Assembly (NCBI GenBank): GCA_035764725.1
Contig: DASTYT010000095.1
Coordinates: 1 to 56,262 of the forward strand
Length of the DNA stretch: 56,262 bases
DNA from: Candidatus Methylomirabilota bacterium
GTDB taxonomy: Bacteria > Methylomirabilota > Methylomirabilia > Rokubacteriales > CSP1-6
Direction: 5' to 3'
In this document: one piece after another, positions 49,887 through 56,262 of the stretch
Layout of the letters: the number at the start of each line of letters is the position of its first letter
Numbering within the stretch: the stretch's first letter is position 1
Program-made: the position numbers and the translations under genes
The notes under the pieces: model-generated
What the model saw: the letters and a program-made list of their open reading frames with translations, nothing else
The model's database searches: none
What the model was told of the DNA's origin: nothing

Positions 49887-52166
49887 GTGAGCTGTCCCGC
49901 GTGCGGCCAGGACCTCCTTCCGGGGGCCCGCTTCTGTGATGGTTGCGGCGCCGCCGTCGAGGCGCGGTGCCCGGCCTGCGGCAAGGGCCAGCGCCCGCAC
50001 GCGAGGTTCTGCGACGCCTGCGGCACGCCCCTCGGTGGCGCCTTGACCTCCCCGGCCACCGGCGTCCCCCCGGCCGTCGAGCGCACCACGGTCTCCTACA
50101 CGCCGCGCCACCTCGCCGAGCGCATCCTGACCGAGGGGCGCGCGCACCGCGGCGAGCGCAAGGAAGTGACTGTGCTCTTCGTGGACGTGCAGGGCTCGAC
50201 GGAGCTGGCCGGGGGGCTCGATCCCGAGGAGTTCCACGCAGTCATGGACGACGCGTTCAAGATCATGCTCGACGCCGTCCATCGCTGGGAGGGCACCGTC
50301 AATCAGTTCACCGGCGATGGGATCATGGCGCTGTTCGGCGCGCCCATCGCCCACGAGGACCATGCCCAGCGGGCTTGCCACGCGGCGCTGGAGATCCGGC
50401 GCGGCTTCGTGGAGCACACGGCACGCCTGCGACGCGACCGGGGCTTCGGCATCCAGGTCCGGCTTGGCCTGAACAGCGGACCCGTCATCGTCGGCGCGAT
50501 CGGCGACGACCTCCGGATGGACTACACGGCTCAGGGACTGACCACCAACCTCGCCGCGCGCATGCAGCAGGCCGCCGACCCGGGCTCGATCCTGCTGGCG
50601 CCGGCGACGCACCGGTTGGTGGAGGGCTACTTCCGTGTCCGGCGGCTGGGAACCGTCAGCCTGCGCGGCGTGGCCGGGCCCGTCGAAGCGGTCGCGCTCG
50701 AGGCCGAGGGCACGGTGGTGTCGCGCCTGCAGGCCTCGCTGCGCCGCGGCGTGTCGCCCTTCCGCGGGCGCGAGGCCGAGCTCGCGGGACTCGCTGAGGC
50801 CTGGGAGCGCGCCAGCGGAGGGCGCGGCGAGGCCGTCTGCCTGGTGGGCGAGCCCGGAATCGGCAAGTCCCGGCTCGCCTACGAGCTCCGGGACCACGTC
50901 GGCCTGCCCGAGCCGGCGGAGGGCGCGGCCCAGGCATATGCTCGGGGAGCCGCCTACTTTGCCTTTCGCCCGCTCCTGCGGCAGCTGGCCGCTGTTGCGC
51001 CGGACGACGATCTCGCGACCGCGCGCGAGACGCTGCACCGTCGCCTCTGGGATCTGTCGCCGGAGCTGGCGTCGTTCGTACCGGACGTCCTGCCGATGCT
51101 TGGCACGTCTTGTGGGACCCTCGTCCCGCTCAGGGACGCGCCAGCCGACGGACGCCGTGACCGCGTGCAGGACGCGGTGCTGGCGTGGGTGGCCGCTGAG
51201 TGCCGGCGCACGCCGCGCATGCTGCTGATCGAGGACGTCCAGTGGCTCGACCCATCCTCCGAGGACATGTGCCGCCGGCTTGCCACCGCCGCCCACGAGC
51301 TCCCGCTGCTCCTGCTGATGACGTCGCGACTGCCCGTCGGCGGCACCCAGCTCGAGCTGGCCGGCGTGCGCGAGGTCCGACTCCAGTCACTGGGTGCGGC
51401 GGACATCGAGGCGCTCCTGGACGCGCAGCTCGATCCCTTCCCCGCCCGCGAGACCCTGCGCCGGGCCGTGACCGAGCGCGCGGAGGGCAATCCCTTCTAC
51501 GCGGAGGAGATGATCCGGACGCTCCGGGAGCGCGGCGATCTGAGGTTGACCGACGGCGCCTACGATCTCGACGCAGAGGCCGCCGCCGTCGTTCCTCCCA
51601 CCCTGCACGCCCTGATCGCGGGGCGCATCGATCGACTGCCTCCGTCCGCGCGCGAGCTGATCGCGGACGCCGCCGTACTCGGCAAGCGGTTCTCGCTGGC
51701 CCATCTCCGGGCGCTGACGCCGGGCGAGCGGTTCGATGAGGACCTGGCGCAGGTCGAGCGGCGCGGGCTCCTCGACCGCGACACCGGGAGTGGCATCGCC
51801 GCGATCCGCTTCCATCACATCCTTACCCAGGAGGTCGCCTACGGCACGCTGCTCCAGGCCGACCGCCGGGCCCGCCACCGCCGCGCCGCCGAGATGTTCG
51901 AGTCGCTCTACCGGGGCCGGACCGAGGAGGTCTGCGATCAGCTCGCTCATCACTGGGTCCGGAGCGACGGGTCGGTGGCCGCCTTGCCCTATCTGACGAT
52001 CGCCGCCGATGGCGCCGTGGCGATGGGCGCCAACCTCGAGGCCATCACGCATCTGCAAACCGCGCTGGAGCTGGCAACGGTCCACACGGGCGCCGTCACC
52101 CCGCCCCAGCGTGACGCCCTCCGCCTCAAGCTGGCCGGCCTGCACTTCATCGTCGGCGAGCGCTGA
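49887..52166 (+). CDS. Class III nucleotide cyclase - AAA ATPase regulatory protein with zinc ribbons, short C-terminus
   Basis: The 759-aa product starts at GTG 49887. Two zinc ribbons (C3/C6/C17/C20 and C28/C31/C42/C45) precede a class III cyclase domain (about 92-270) with metal aspartates in LFVDVQGSTEL (D100) and FTGDGIMALFG. An AAA/NACHT-like ATPase follows, with Walker A LVGEPGIGKSRL near residue 320 and Walker B MLLIEDVQWLDPS. Many relatives continue with a long TPR region of several hundred residues; here translation stops soon after the first helical repeats (LEAITHLQTALELATVHTG), so it is short. It lies 10 bases after the AhpD-like gene. The role is probably signal-dependent cAMP production or transcription control. 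Confidence 0.82.
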   Translation: MSCPACGQDLLPGARFCDGCGAAVEARCPACGKGQRPHARFCDACGTPLGGALTSPATGVPPAVERTTVSYTPRHLAERILTEGRAHRGERKEVTVLFVDVQGSTELAGGLDPEEFHAVMDDAFKIMLDAVHRWEGTVNQFTGDGIMALFGAPIAHEDHAQRACHAALEIRRGFVEHTARLRRDRGFGIQVRLGLNSGPVIVGAIGDDLRMDYTAQGLTTNLAARMQQAADPGSILLAPATHRLVEGYFRVRRLGTVSLRGVAGPVEAVALEAEGTVVSRLQASLRRGVSPFRGREAELAGLAEAWERASGGRGEAVCLVGEPGIGKSRLAYELRDHVGLPEPAEGAAQAYARGAAYFAFRPLLRQLAAVAPDDDLATARETLHRRLWDLSPELASFVPDVLPMLGTSCGTLVPLRDAPADGRRDRVQDAVLAWVAAECRRTPRMLLIEDVQWLDPSSEDMCRRLATAAHELPLLLLMTSRLPVGGTQLELAGVREVRLQSLGAADIEALLDAQLDPFPARETLRRAVTERAEGNPFYAEEMIRTLRERGDLRLTDGAYDLDAEAAAVVPPTLHALIAGRIDRLPPSARELIADAAVLGKRFSLAHLRALTPGERFDEDLAQVERRGLLDRDTGSGIAAIRFHHILTQEVAYGTLLQADRRARHRRAAEMFESLYRGRTEEVCDQLAHHWVRSDGSVAALPYLTIAADGAVAMGANLEAITHLQTALELATVHTGAVTPPQRDALRLKLAGLHFIVGER

Positions 52167-52208
52167 CCCTCCAGGTACGGGGGGTGTCCACGAAAGTGGG
52201 CGAGTCTC

Positions 52209-52231
52209 TTGACTTGTATACATGCTGTCGC
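52209..52231 (+). promoter_or_regulatory. Candidate promoter/operator of the GntR gene
   Basis: TTGACT at 52209-52214 is a good -35, but the hexamer at 17-base spacing (TTAAGG) is poor. The palindrome TGTATACA at 52215-52222 directly follows the -35 and resembles the TTGTATACAA-type operators bound by FadR/FCD-type GntR regulators. Autoregulation by the gene product at 52248 is the likely meaning. Confidence 0.5.
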
Positions 52232-52247
52232 TTAAGGTCGCCCCACC

Positions 52248-52898
52248 ATGGCAGCGGTGAAGCCCCGAGCGTATCTGGCGGACTCGGTGTACACGGCGCT
52301 GCGGCAGGCGCTCGTCGCGGGGGAGTTCGATGCAGGCGAGCCCTTGACCGAGCACGAGCTATCGCGCCGCTTCAAGGTGAGCCGCACGCCCATCCGCGAG
52401 GCCCTCGCCAAGCTCGAGCGCGATCACCTGGTCCGGGTCGTCCCTAAGAAGGGCGCCTTCGTCCGCACCGTCTCGCACGACGAGATCCGGGAGCTCTACC
52501 AGATCCGCGAGGCCCTGGAGGCGCTCACCGTGCGCCTGGCCGCACCGCGGGTGGACCGGGAAGTCCTCGCCGGCTTCGAGGCCCGGTTCCGCGAGCTGGA
52601 GCGCCGCCCCACCCCGCCCCGCTACACCGAGGTCCGTCCGCTCGGCGACGAGTTCCACGCCTTCCTGGTCAAGCAGGCGGGCAATGACAAGCTCGCCGCC
52701 ATGCTCGACCAGATCCGCGGCCAGCTCCGCTCGGTGTGGACGATGTCAATCCTCGGCCCCCGCCGCCTGACCGGGCTCATCCACGAGCACCTCGCCCTGA
52801 TCCGTGCGCTCCAGGCGGATGACGTCCGCCGCGCCGAGCGCCTCATGACCGCGCATGTCCGCCGGGTTCGCGATACCATCTTCCGACTGCTGGACTGA
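52248..52898 (+). CDS. GntR-family regulator, FCD (FadR) subfamily
   Basis: The 216-aa product has a winged helix-turn-helix at about 8-75, with LTEHELSRRFKVSRTPIREALAKLERDHLVRVVPKKGAFV, the standard GntR text. An all-helical FCD ligand domain (about 80-212) has metal-binding residues in HDEIRELYQIREALE, EFHAFLVKQAGN and HEHLALIRAL. FCD regulators sense small carboxylates. It sits 17 bases before the HDO oxidase gene and probably represses that operon from the palindrome upstream of itself. Confidence 0.92.
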   Translation: MAAVKPRAYLADSVYTALRQALVAGEFDAGEPLTEHELSRRFKVSRTPIREALAKLERDHLVRVVPKKGAFVRTVSHDEIRELYQIREALEALTVRLAAPRVDREVLAGFEARFRELERRPTPPRYTEVRPLGDEFHAFLVKQAGNDKLAAMLDQIRGQLRSVWTMSILGPRRLTGLIHEHLALIRALQADDVRRAERLMTAHVRRVRDTIFRLLD

Positions 52899-52914
52899 AG
52901 CGAAGGAGAGCGCC

Positions 52915-53598
52915 ATGACCACCGCCACCCCCTTCCGCACGAGGCTCGAGAGCGCCGTCAACGCCCGCCACAGCCGCATGAACCCGTTCACCGAGAAATG
53001 GGTCAACGGCGAGCTGACGCGCGCCCAACTGGCCTCCTGGGTCTGCCAGCACTACCAGTACGTCTCGCAGTTCCCGCGCTGGTGCGCCACCATCTATGGC
53101 AACTGTCCCGACGCCGACGCGCGCGACTTCCTGCTCGAGAACATCATCGAGGAGGAGTCGGGCACCAAGCACGTCGACCTCCTGATCCGCTTCGGCGAGG
53201 CCTGCGGCGTGAGCCGCGCCGAGATCGAGGGGACGCGGCAGCTCGCGAGCACGCGTGGGCTCACCGCCTGGTGCTTCGAGACGTCCCGGAAGCCCTTCCA
53301 CGTCGCGGCGGCGGGACTCCTGGTCGGCCTCGAGTCGCAAGTCCCGGGCATCTACAAGCGGAATCTGCCGCCCCTCACGACGCACTACGGCTTCTCCGAC
53401 CACGAGGTGGAGTTCTTCGCCATCCATATCGAGGCCGACGAGGTGCACGGCGAGCGCGGTTACCAGATCGTCGAGCAGCATGCCTCCACTCCGGAGCGGC
53501 AGACGGAGGCGGCCGAGGCGGTGCGCGAGGCCACCGAGATGCGCTGGCAGTACATGACGGGACTCCATCGCGCCTTCGTCCTCAAGGAGGACGCCTAG
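52915..53598 (+). CDS. Haem-oxygenase-like dimetal oxidase (HDO), CADD/PqqC/TenA superfamily
   Basis: The 227-aa helical-bundle protein starts at ATG 52915 after AAGGAGAG. A complete dimetal ligand set can be placed: E79 and H86 (IIEEESGTKH), E140 (GLLVGLE), and H171, D175 and H178 (AIHIEADEVH). The spacing E-X6-H ... E ... H-X3-D-X2-H matches that of chlamydial CADD and other HDO enzymes. TenA thiaminases and cofactorless PqqC lack this set. HDO enzymes activate O2 for C-C cleavage, N-oxygenation or self-sacrificing chemistry. A Rieske ferredoxin gene starts 2 bases downstream and probably supplies electrons. The substrate is unknown. Confidence 0.82.
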   Translation: MTTATPFRTRLESAVNARHSRMNPFTEKWVNGELTRAQLASWVCQHYQYVSQFPRWCATIYGNCPDADARDFLLENIIEEESGTKHVDLLIRFGEACGVSRAEIEGTRQLASTRGLTAWCFETSRKPFHVAAAGLLVGLESQVPGIYKRNLPPLTTHYGFSDHEVEFFAIHIEADEVHGERGYQIVEQHASTPERQTEAAEAVREATEMRWQYMTGLHRAFVLKEDA

Positions 53599-53600
53599 GC

Positions 53601-53909
53601 GTGGCAGAGCGGCGAGTCGCGTCCCTCGCCGAGGTGCCGGCGGGCCGGCCGCTGGCGGTGGAGGTCGAAGGGACGCGGGTCGTCCTGGCGCGCGTGGGCG
53701 AGGCGGTGTACGCCTGCGGTGACGTCTGCGCGCACCGCGGCGGGCATCTCAGCGAGGGGAAGCTCTCGGGCCCGCGCTTGGCCTGCCCGCTCCACGGGTG
53801 GATCTACGACGTGCGCACCGGCCAGTGCCTCTTCCCAGCTCGCGGCGCGAGTGTCCCGGCCTACCCGGTGCGGGTCGACGGCGACGGCGTCTTCGTGGAG
53901 GTCCCATGA
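53601..53909 (+). CDS. Rieske [2Fe-2S] ferredoxin
   Basis: The 102-aa product starts at GTG 53601, 2 bases after the HDO stop. The cluster ligands are in CAHRGGHL (Cys-X-His) and CPLHGW (Cys-X2-His), with 16-17 residues between. The rest is the small beta barrel of soluble Rieske ferredoxins (BphF/NirD-like), ending in VRVDGDGVFVEV. It most likely passes electrons to the upstream HDO oxidase. No ferredoxin reductase is in the window. Its 3' end overlaps the next gene by 4 bases. Confidence 0.92.
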   Translation: MAERRVASLAEVPAGRPLAVEVEGTRVVLARVGEAVYACGDVCAHRGGHLSEGKLSGPRLACPLHGWIYDVRTGQCLFPARGASVPAYPVRVDGDGVFVEVP

Positions 53910-54355
53910 TCACCGTGAAGCGCCTCACCCTCGAGGACGCCAAGGTCATGCTGGAGGCGGCCGAACGGCGGGCCCACGAGATCGGGGTCACCGAGACGAT
54001 CTGCGTCTGCGACGATGGGGGCCATCCCATCGCGCTACACCGGATGACGGGCGCCCGGCTCACCGGGGTCGAGATCGCCATCGCCAAGGCCTTCACCGCG
54101 GCGGGACACCGCCGGCCCACTCATCGCTTCAACGAGCCCCCCGGCGGGCCCGCGCTACCCGGGAACGAAGCCTTCGGCATCCATGCGATGCACCCCGGCA
54201 AGTTCGCGATCTTCGTGGGCGGGTTCCCGGTGGAGGTGGATGGTGAGGTCGTGGGCGGGATCGGGGTGAGCGGGGGCAATGGCGAGCAGGATACCCAGGT
54301 GGCCGAGGCCGCCCTGGAGGCCCTGCGGCGGACGCTGGCCGGCCCCCGGCCCTGA
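53906..54355 (+). CDS. HbpS/GlcG-family haem-binding-like protein
   Basis: The 149-aa product starts at ATG 53906, overlapping the Rieske stop (ATGA). The family text is clear: LTLEDAKVMLEAAERRAHEIGV, ICVCDDGGHPIALHRMTGARLTGVEIAIAKAFTAA and GEVVGGIGVSGGNGEQDTQVAEAAL. Members form octamers; some bind haem or iron (HbpS) and others are encoded with glycolate or diol-degrading enzymes (GlcG, PduO C-terminal). It is the last gene of the GntR-HDO-Rieske group and may hold or sense iron or cofactor for it. Confidence 0.88.
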   Translation: MITVKRLTLEDAKVMLEAAERRAHEIGVTETICVCDDGGHPIALHRMTGARLTGVEIAIAKAFTAAGHRRPTHRFNEPPGGPALPGNEAFGIHAMHPGKFAIFVGGFPVEVDGEVVGGIGVSGGNGEQDTQVAEAALEALRRTLAGPRP

Positions 54356-54403
54356 GCGCCGGGCCCGCTCAGAATAAGCGCGCATCGCTGCTAGGCTGGA
54401 GGC

Positions 54404-54829
54404 ATGGGAGTCCCCATGCGCCGGGGCCTCGTGGCCGGTCTCCTCACGGCGCTGAGCCTCGCGACAGCCGGCCTTGCGTCGGCGCAGTCCCTCGACGGCC
54501 CGTCTGCGGAGGCCCTGGCCGCCGTGCTCCGCACGCTTCAGGATCCGGTCGCGCGCGGCCAGGCGCTGGCCAACAATCCCGCCGCCGCGGCCATCGATCA
54601 AAACGTGAAAGCCCTCACCGGCTCGGCCGAGCTGGTCGACGAGTTCTACGTGCTGGCGGGCCTCGTCTTCACCGACCTCGTCCAGGGCTCGGGCGGCGAT
54701 CTCACCCGCATGCGCCAGTCCCTCGCCGACGGCCAGCGCGACCCCGCCGGCTTCGCGGCGTTGCTCTCTCCGCCCACCCTCCAGTATCTGCACGACCTGG
54801 CCGGCCGCATCGGCGACCGGAAGCGCTAG
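54404..54829 (+). CDS. Small secreted hypothetical protein
   Basis: The 141-aa product has a typical signal peptide (RRGLVAGLLTALSLATAGLASAQS) followed by about 112 helical, uncharged-rich residues with no cysteines and no recognised motif. A second in-frame ATG at 54416 has GGGAG 5 bases upstream and would remove four residues before the basic n-region, so it may be the true start. A TAGGCT hexamer lies 6 bases before ATG 54404 without a good -35. I do not recognise the family. Confidence 0.65.
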   Translation: MGVPMRRGLVAGLLTALSLATAGLASAQSLDGPSAEALAAVLRTLQDPVARGQALANNPAAAAIDQNVKALTGSAELVDEFYVLAGLVFTDLVQGSGGDLTRMRQSLADGQRDPAGFAALLSPPTLQYLHDLAGRIGDRKR

Positions 54830-54833
54830 GAAA

Positions 54834-54862
54834 TTGGTAAGGGCGAACGCCTCCGCTATCAT
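54834..54862 (+). promoter_or_regulatory. Sigma-70-type promoter, leaderless start predicted
   Basis: TTGGTA at 54834-54839 and TATCAT at 54857-54862 are 17 bases apart. The predicted first transcribed base is about 54869, which is the G of the GTG start codon of the downstream gene. There is no Shine-Dalgarno between them, so a leaderless message is likely. Confidence 0.5.
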
Positions 54863-54868
54863 GGCGCC

Positions 54869-55660
54869 GTGGGTGTGTTGACCCGCGTCTGGCAGCGAAT
54901 CCGGCGGCGGCGGCGGACGGCCAGCAGCGTGGAGCTGCTCCAGCGCGCCGAGCGATATCGCCGCGAGGGACGCTTCGAGGACGGCGCCGTGCTTGCGCGC
55001 GAGGTGCTCGGCCGCGAGCCCAAGAACGCGCTGGCCTTGCTGCTCGGTGGCTATTTCCACGCCGCGCTCCGCGACAGCCGGGCCGCGCGCGCCGCATTCC
55101 GGGCCGTTCTGGCGCTCGATCCCGAGCACCCGCGCGCGATGCTGGCCCTGGCTCGCATCGCCTTCGAGGACGGTGAGGTGGGCCCCGCCAAGCAGCTCCT
55201 GGAGAAGGCACTCCGCATCTATCCGGACTTCCCCGAGGCACTGGCCCTGCTGGACGCCACCCGCGCGGTGGCGGGGGAGCCGACGCTCGCGGAGGATTCC
55301 GCCGCGTCGGGGACCCTGATGGCGCGCCTCGGCCAGATCCCCCGTCCCGAGGGGACGCGCGAGTGCCTGCTCTTCACGACGGACGGTGGGCTCCTCCTGG
55401 CGCATCCCGCGACGGCTACCCGCGCCGCCCTCGCCGTTCATCTCGCGCGCGTCGCGACGCTCGGGAGCGCCACGCTGGCGCGCGCGGGGCTGGGCCCGCT
55501 GCGCCGGGCGTCCGTGTCGGCGAATCCCGGCACCACCTTCATCGCCATCGAGGGGCAACATGTCCTCGCGCTCACCCTGCCGCCCGAGACCACCGTGGCC
55601 GCCGGTCAGACCCAGACCGCGGACCTCTGGAAGCAGCTCGCCGCCGAGGTCGGGGCATGA
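54869..55660 (+). CDS. TPR - roadblock/LC7-like protein
   Basis: The 263-aa product starts at GTG 54869. A basic N-terminus (RVWQRIRRRRR) precedes three TPR-like units (about 20-130), with RAERYRREGRFEDGAVLAREVL and HPRAMLALARIAFEDGEVGPAKQLLEKALRIYP. The C-terminal 120 residues (LMARLGQIPRPEGTRECLLFTTDGGLLLAHP ... IEGQHVLALTLPPETTVAAGQ) look like a roadblock/LC7 domain. Roadblock proteins such as MglB regulate Ras-like GTPases that set pilus polarity. No MglA-like GTPase is in the window. It overlaps the next roadblock gene by 4 bases and lies beside pilB. Confidence 0.72.
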   Translation: MGVLTRVWQRIRRRRRTASSVELLQRAERYRREGRFEDGAVLAREVLGREPKNALALLLGGYFHAALRDSRAARAAFRAVLALDPEHPRAMLALARIAFEDGEVGPAKQLLEKALRIYPDFPEALALLDATRAVAGEPTLAEDSAASGTLMARLGQIPRPEGTRECLLFTTDGGLLLAHPATATRAALAVHLARVATLGSATLARAGLGPLRRASVSANPGTTFIAIEGQHVLALTLPPETTVAAGQTQTADLWKQLAAEVGA

Positions 55661-56088
55661 GCCCGGAGGCGCGCACGGTGTCCACGACGCCCGAAAGGAT
55701 CTCTCGCGCGGCCGCCGTGCGGAGCATACTCGGCAACCTGGCGCGGATCCCCGGAGTCCGTGGCGGCCTCCTGATCGCCTCGGACGGATTCGTGATCGCC
55801 TCGTCCCTACCCCAGGAGGTCCCACTGGATCCGCTCGCTGCGCTCGCCACCACGCTCGGACGCGAGCTCGAGCTGGGTACGGGCAAGCTGAACCGCGGGA
55901 TGGTCTCCATCGCCTTCTTCTCGGCGGACGACGGCAGCGTGTTCCTGGGGCCGAGCCCGATGGGCTTCGTGCTGCTCCTCGCCGAGCGTCACGCCGATGT
56001 GAGCGCGATGCGGGGGGAGTTCAGGAAGGCGCTCGACACCCTGCAGGCCGCCTGGCGCGCCGGGGATCACACCGGCGGCCGGCTCTAG
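55657..56088 (+). CDS. Roadblock/LC7-domain protein
   Basis: The 143-aa product starts at ATG 55657 (ATGA overlap). The single domain has VRSILGNLARIPGVRGGLLIASDGFVIASSLP, the standard roadblock opening, then ALATTLGRELELGTGKLNRGMVSIAFFSADDGSVFLGPSPMGFVLLLAERHADV. These proteins dimerise and act as GAPs or scaffolds for small GTPases. With the preceding TPR-roadblock protein it probably forms a heteromeric module, and the convergent pilB gene suggests a link to pilus control. Confidence 0.85.
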   Translation: MSPEARTVSTTPERISRAAAVRSILGNLARIPGVRGGLLIASDGFVIASSLPQEVPLDPLAALATTLGRELELGTGKLNRGMVSIAFFSADDGSVFLGPSPMGFVLLLAERHADVSAMRGEFRKALDTLQAAWRAGDHTGGRL

Positions 56089-56100
56089 CCCGGGACCGAC

Positions 56101-56262
56101 CTAGCTGACGGTCACCCGCAGGACTTCCTCGATGGTCGTGGTGCCCTCGAGGACCTTCTGGAGCGCGTTCTGCCGGAGGGTCTTCATGCCAAGGGCCAGC
56201 GCCGCCTCGCGGATCTCCGCAGTGGGGGCGTTGCGCAGGATCATCTCCCGGATGTGCTCGTC
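56101..56262 (-). CDS. pilB: C-terminal fragment of type IV pilus extension ATPase PilB (5' end outside window)
   Basis: The reverse strand is open from the window edge to a stop at 56103-56101, giving 53 residues. IREAALALGMKTLRQNALQKVLEGTTTIEEVLRVT is the characteristic C-terminus of PilB/GspE assembly ATPases, where an (A/E)G-M-x-T-L helix is followed by TTIEEVLRVT. The remaining domains, including Walker A/B and the tetracysteine site, lie beyond the window. It converges with the roadblock gene, 12 bases apart. GspE of a type II system is the alternative, but the window's other genes are of pilus type. Confidence 0.85.
   Translation of the reverse strand, partial: DEHIREMILRNAPTAEIREAALALGMKTLRQNALQKVLEGTTTIEEVLRVTVS

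Noticed and set aside
52915..53598. Annotation as TenA thiaminase II or PqqC
   Set aside because: Those groups lack the full E/H...E...H/D/H dimetal ligand pattern seen here, and no thi or pqq genes adjoin it.
1..56262. tRNA/rRNA genes, CRISPR arrays, transposases, attachment sites
   Set aside because: None was seen on either strand; intergenic space is too short for most of these and no characteristic repeats or motifs are present.

Overview
This is a GC-rich window (roughly 70% by eye), densely coded, with GTG starts and 4-8 nt gene overlaps throughout. There are no tRNA or rRNA genes, no insertion sequences and no CRISPR arrays. The gene set is a type IV pilus locus, several TMTC/PMT-like membrane glycosyltransferases, a Liv-type ABC transporter with catabolic oxidoreductases, and aromatic-ring dioxygenases. 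It suggests a free-living soil or sediment bacterium; Candidatus Rokubacteria/Methylomirabilota or a deep-branching proteobacterial relative would fit, but this is inferred from style and content, not proven.

Layout. (1) 1-8 kb and the right edge hold type IV pilus genes: a pilin C-terminus, two TMTC-like TPR glycosyltransferases, prepilin peptidase, a lone pseudopilin behind a sigma-54-like promoter, then pilM-N-O-P-Q. A PilB C-terminus closes the window on the minus strand. (2) 10.6-18.7 kb is a housekeeping run: aroC, aroB, a third TMTC-like protein, a TPR protein with its own strong promoter, efp, accB, accC, thiE. (3) 18.7-27 kb is a branched-chain amino-acid-type ABC transporter (SBP, two permeases, two ATPases) followed by a MaoC-like protein, an ornithine-cyclodeaminase-like protein, a MOSC protein and a FAD oxidoreductase. 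(4) 27-30.5 kb holds two tandem PMT/ArnT-like membrane glycosyltransferases. (5) 30.5-46.1 kb is one uninterrupted minus-strand block of 18 genes that looks like a single operon. It encodes E1-alpha/beta TPP enzymes, a GT2 glycosyltransferase, three SDR epimerases, a nucleotidyltransferase-PfkB kinase fusion, a Gfo/Idh oxidoreductase, a UDP-glucose-dehydrogenase-like protein lacking its catalytic cysteine, a GmhB-like phosphatase, a SIS isomerase, a small transaldolase, three methyltransferases, a fatty-acid desaturase and two paralogous membrane proteins. (6) 46.3-49.9 kb is a plus-strand catabolic group: class III aminotransferase, cupin, LigA/LigB-type extradiol dioxygenase and an AhpD-like protein. 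(7) 49.9-54.4 kb holds a nucleotide-cyclase/AAA regulator, then GntR, a haem-oxygenase-like dimetal oxidase (HDO), a Rieske ferredoxin and a HbpS/GlcG protein. (8) 54.4-56.1 kb has a secreted protein and two roadblock-type proteins beside pilB.

The most interesting part is block 5. Its transaldolase, SIS isomerase, sugar kinase/nucleotidyltransferase, GmhB-like phosphatase, cysteine-less UGD-family dehydrogenase, Gfo/Idh oxidoreductase and epimerases together resemble, by enzyme class, the known route to GDP-octose in lincosamide biosynthesis. It may be a pathway to an unusual heptose or octose nucleotide sugar and its surface glycan. The second candidate is the HDO-Rieske-HbpS operon, which may be an uncharacterised oxygenase with its own electron donor.
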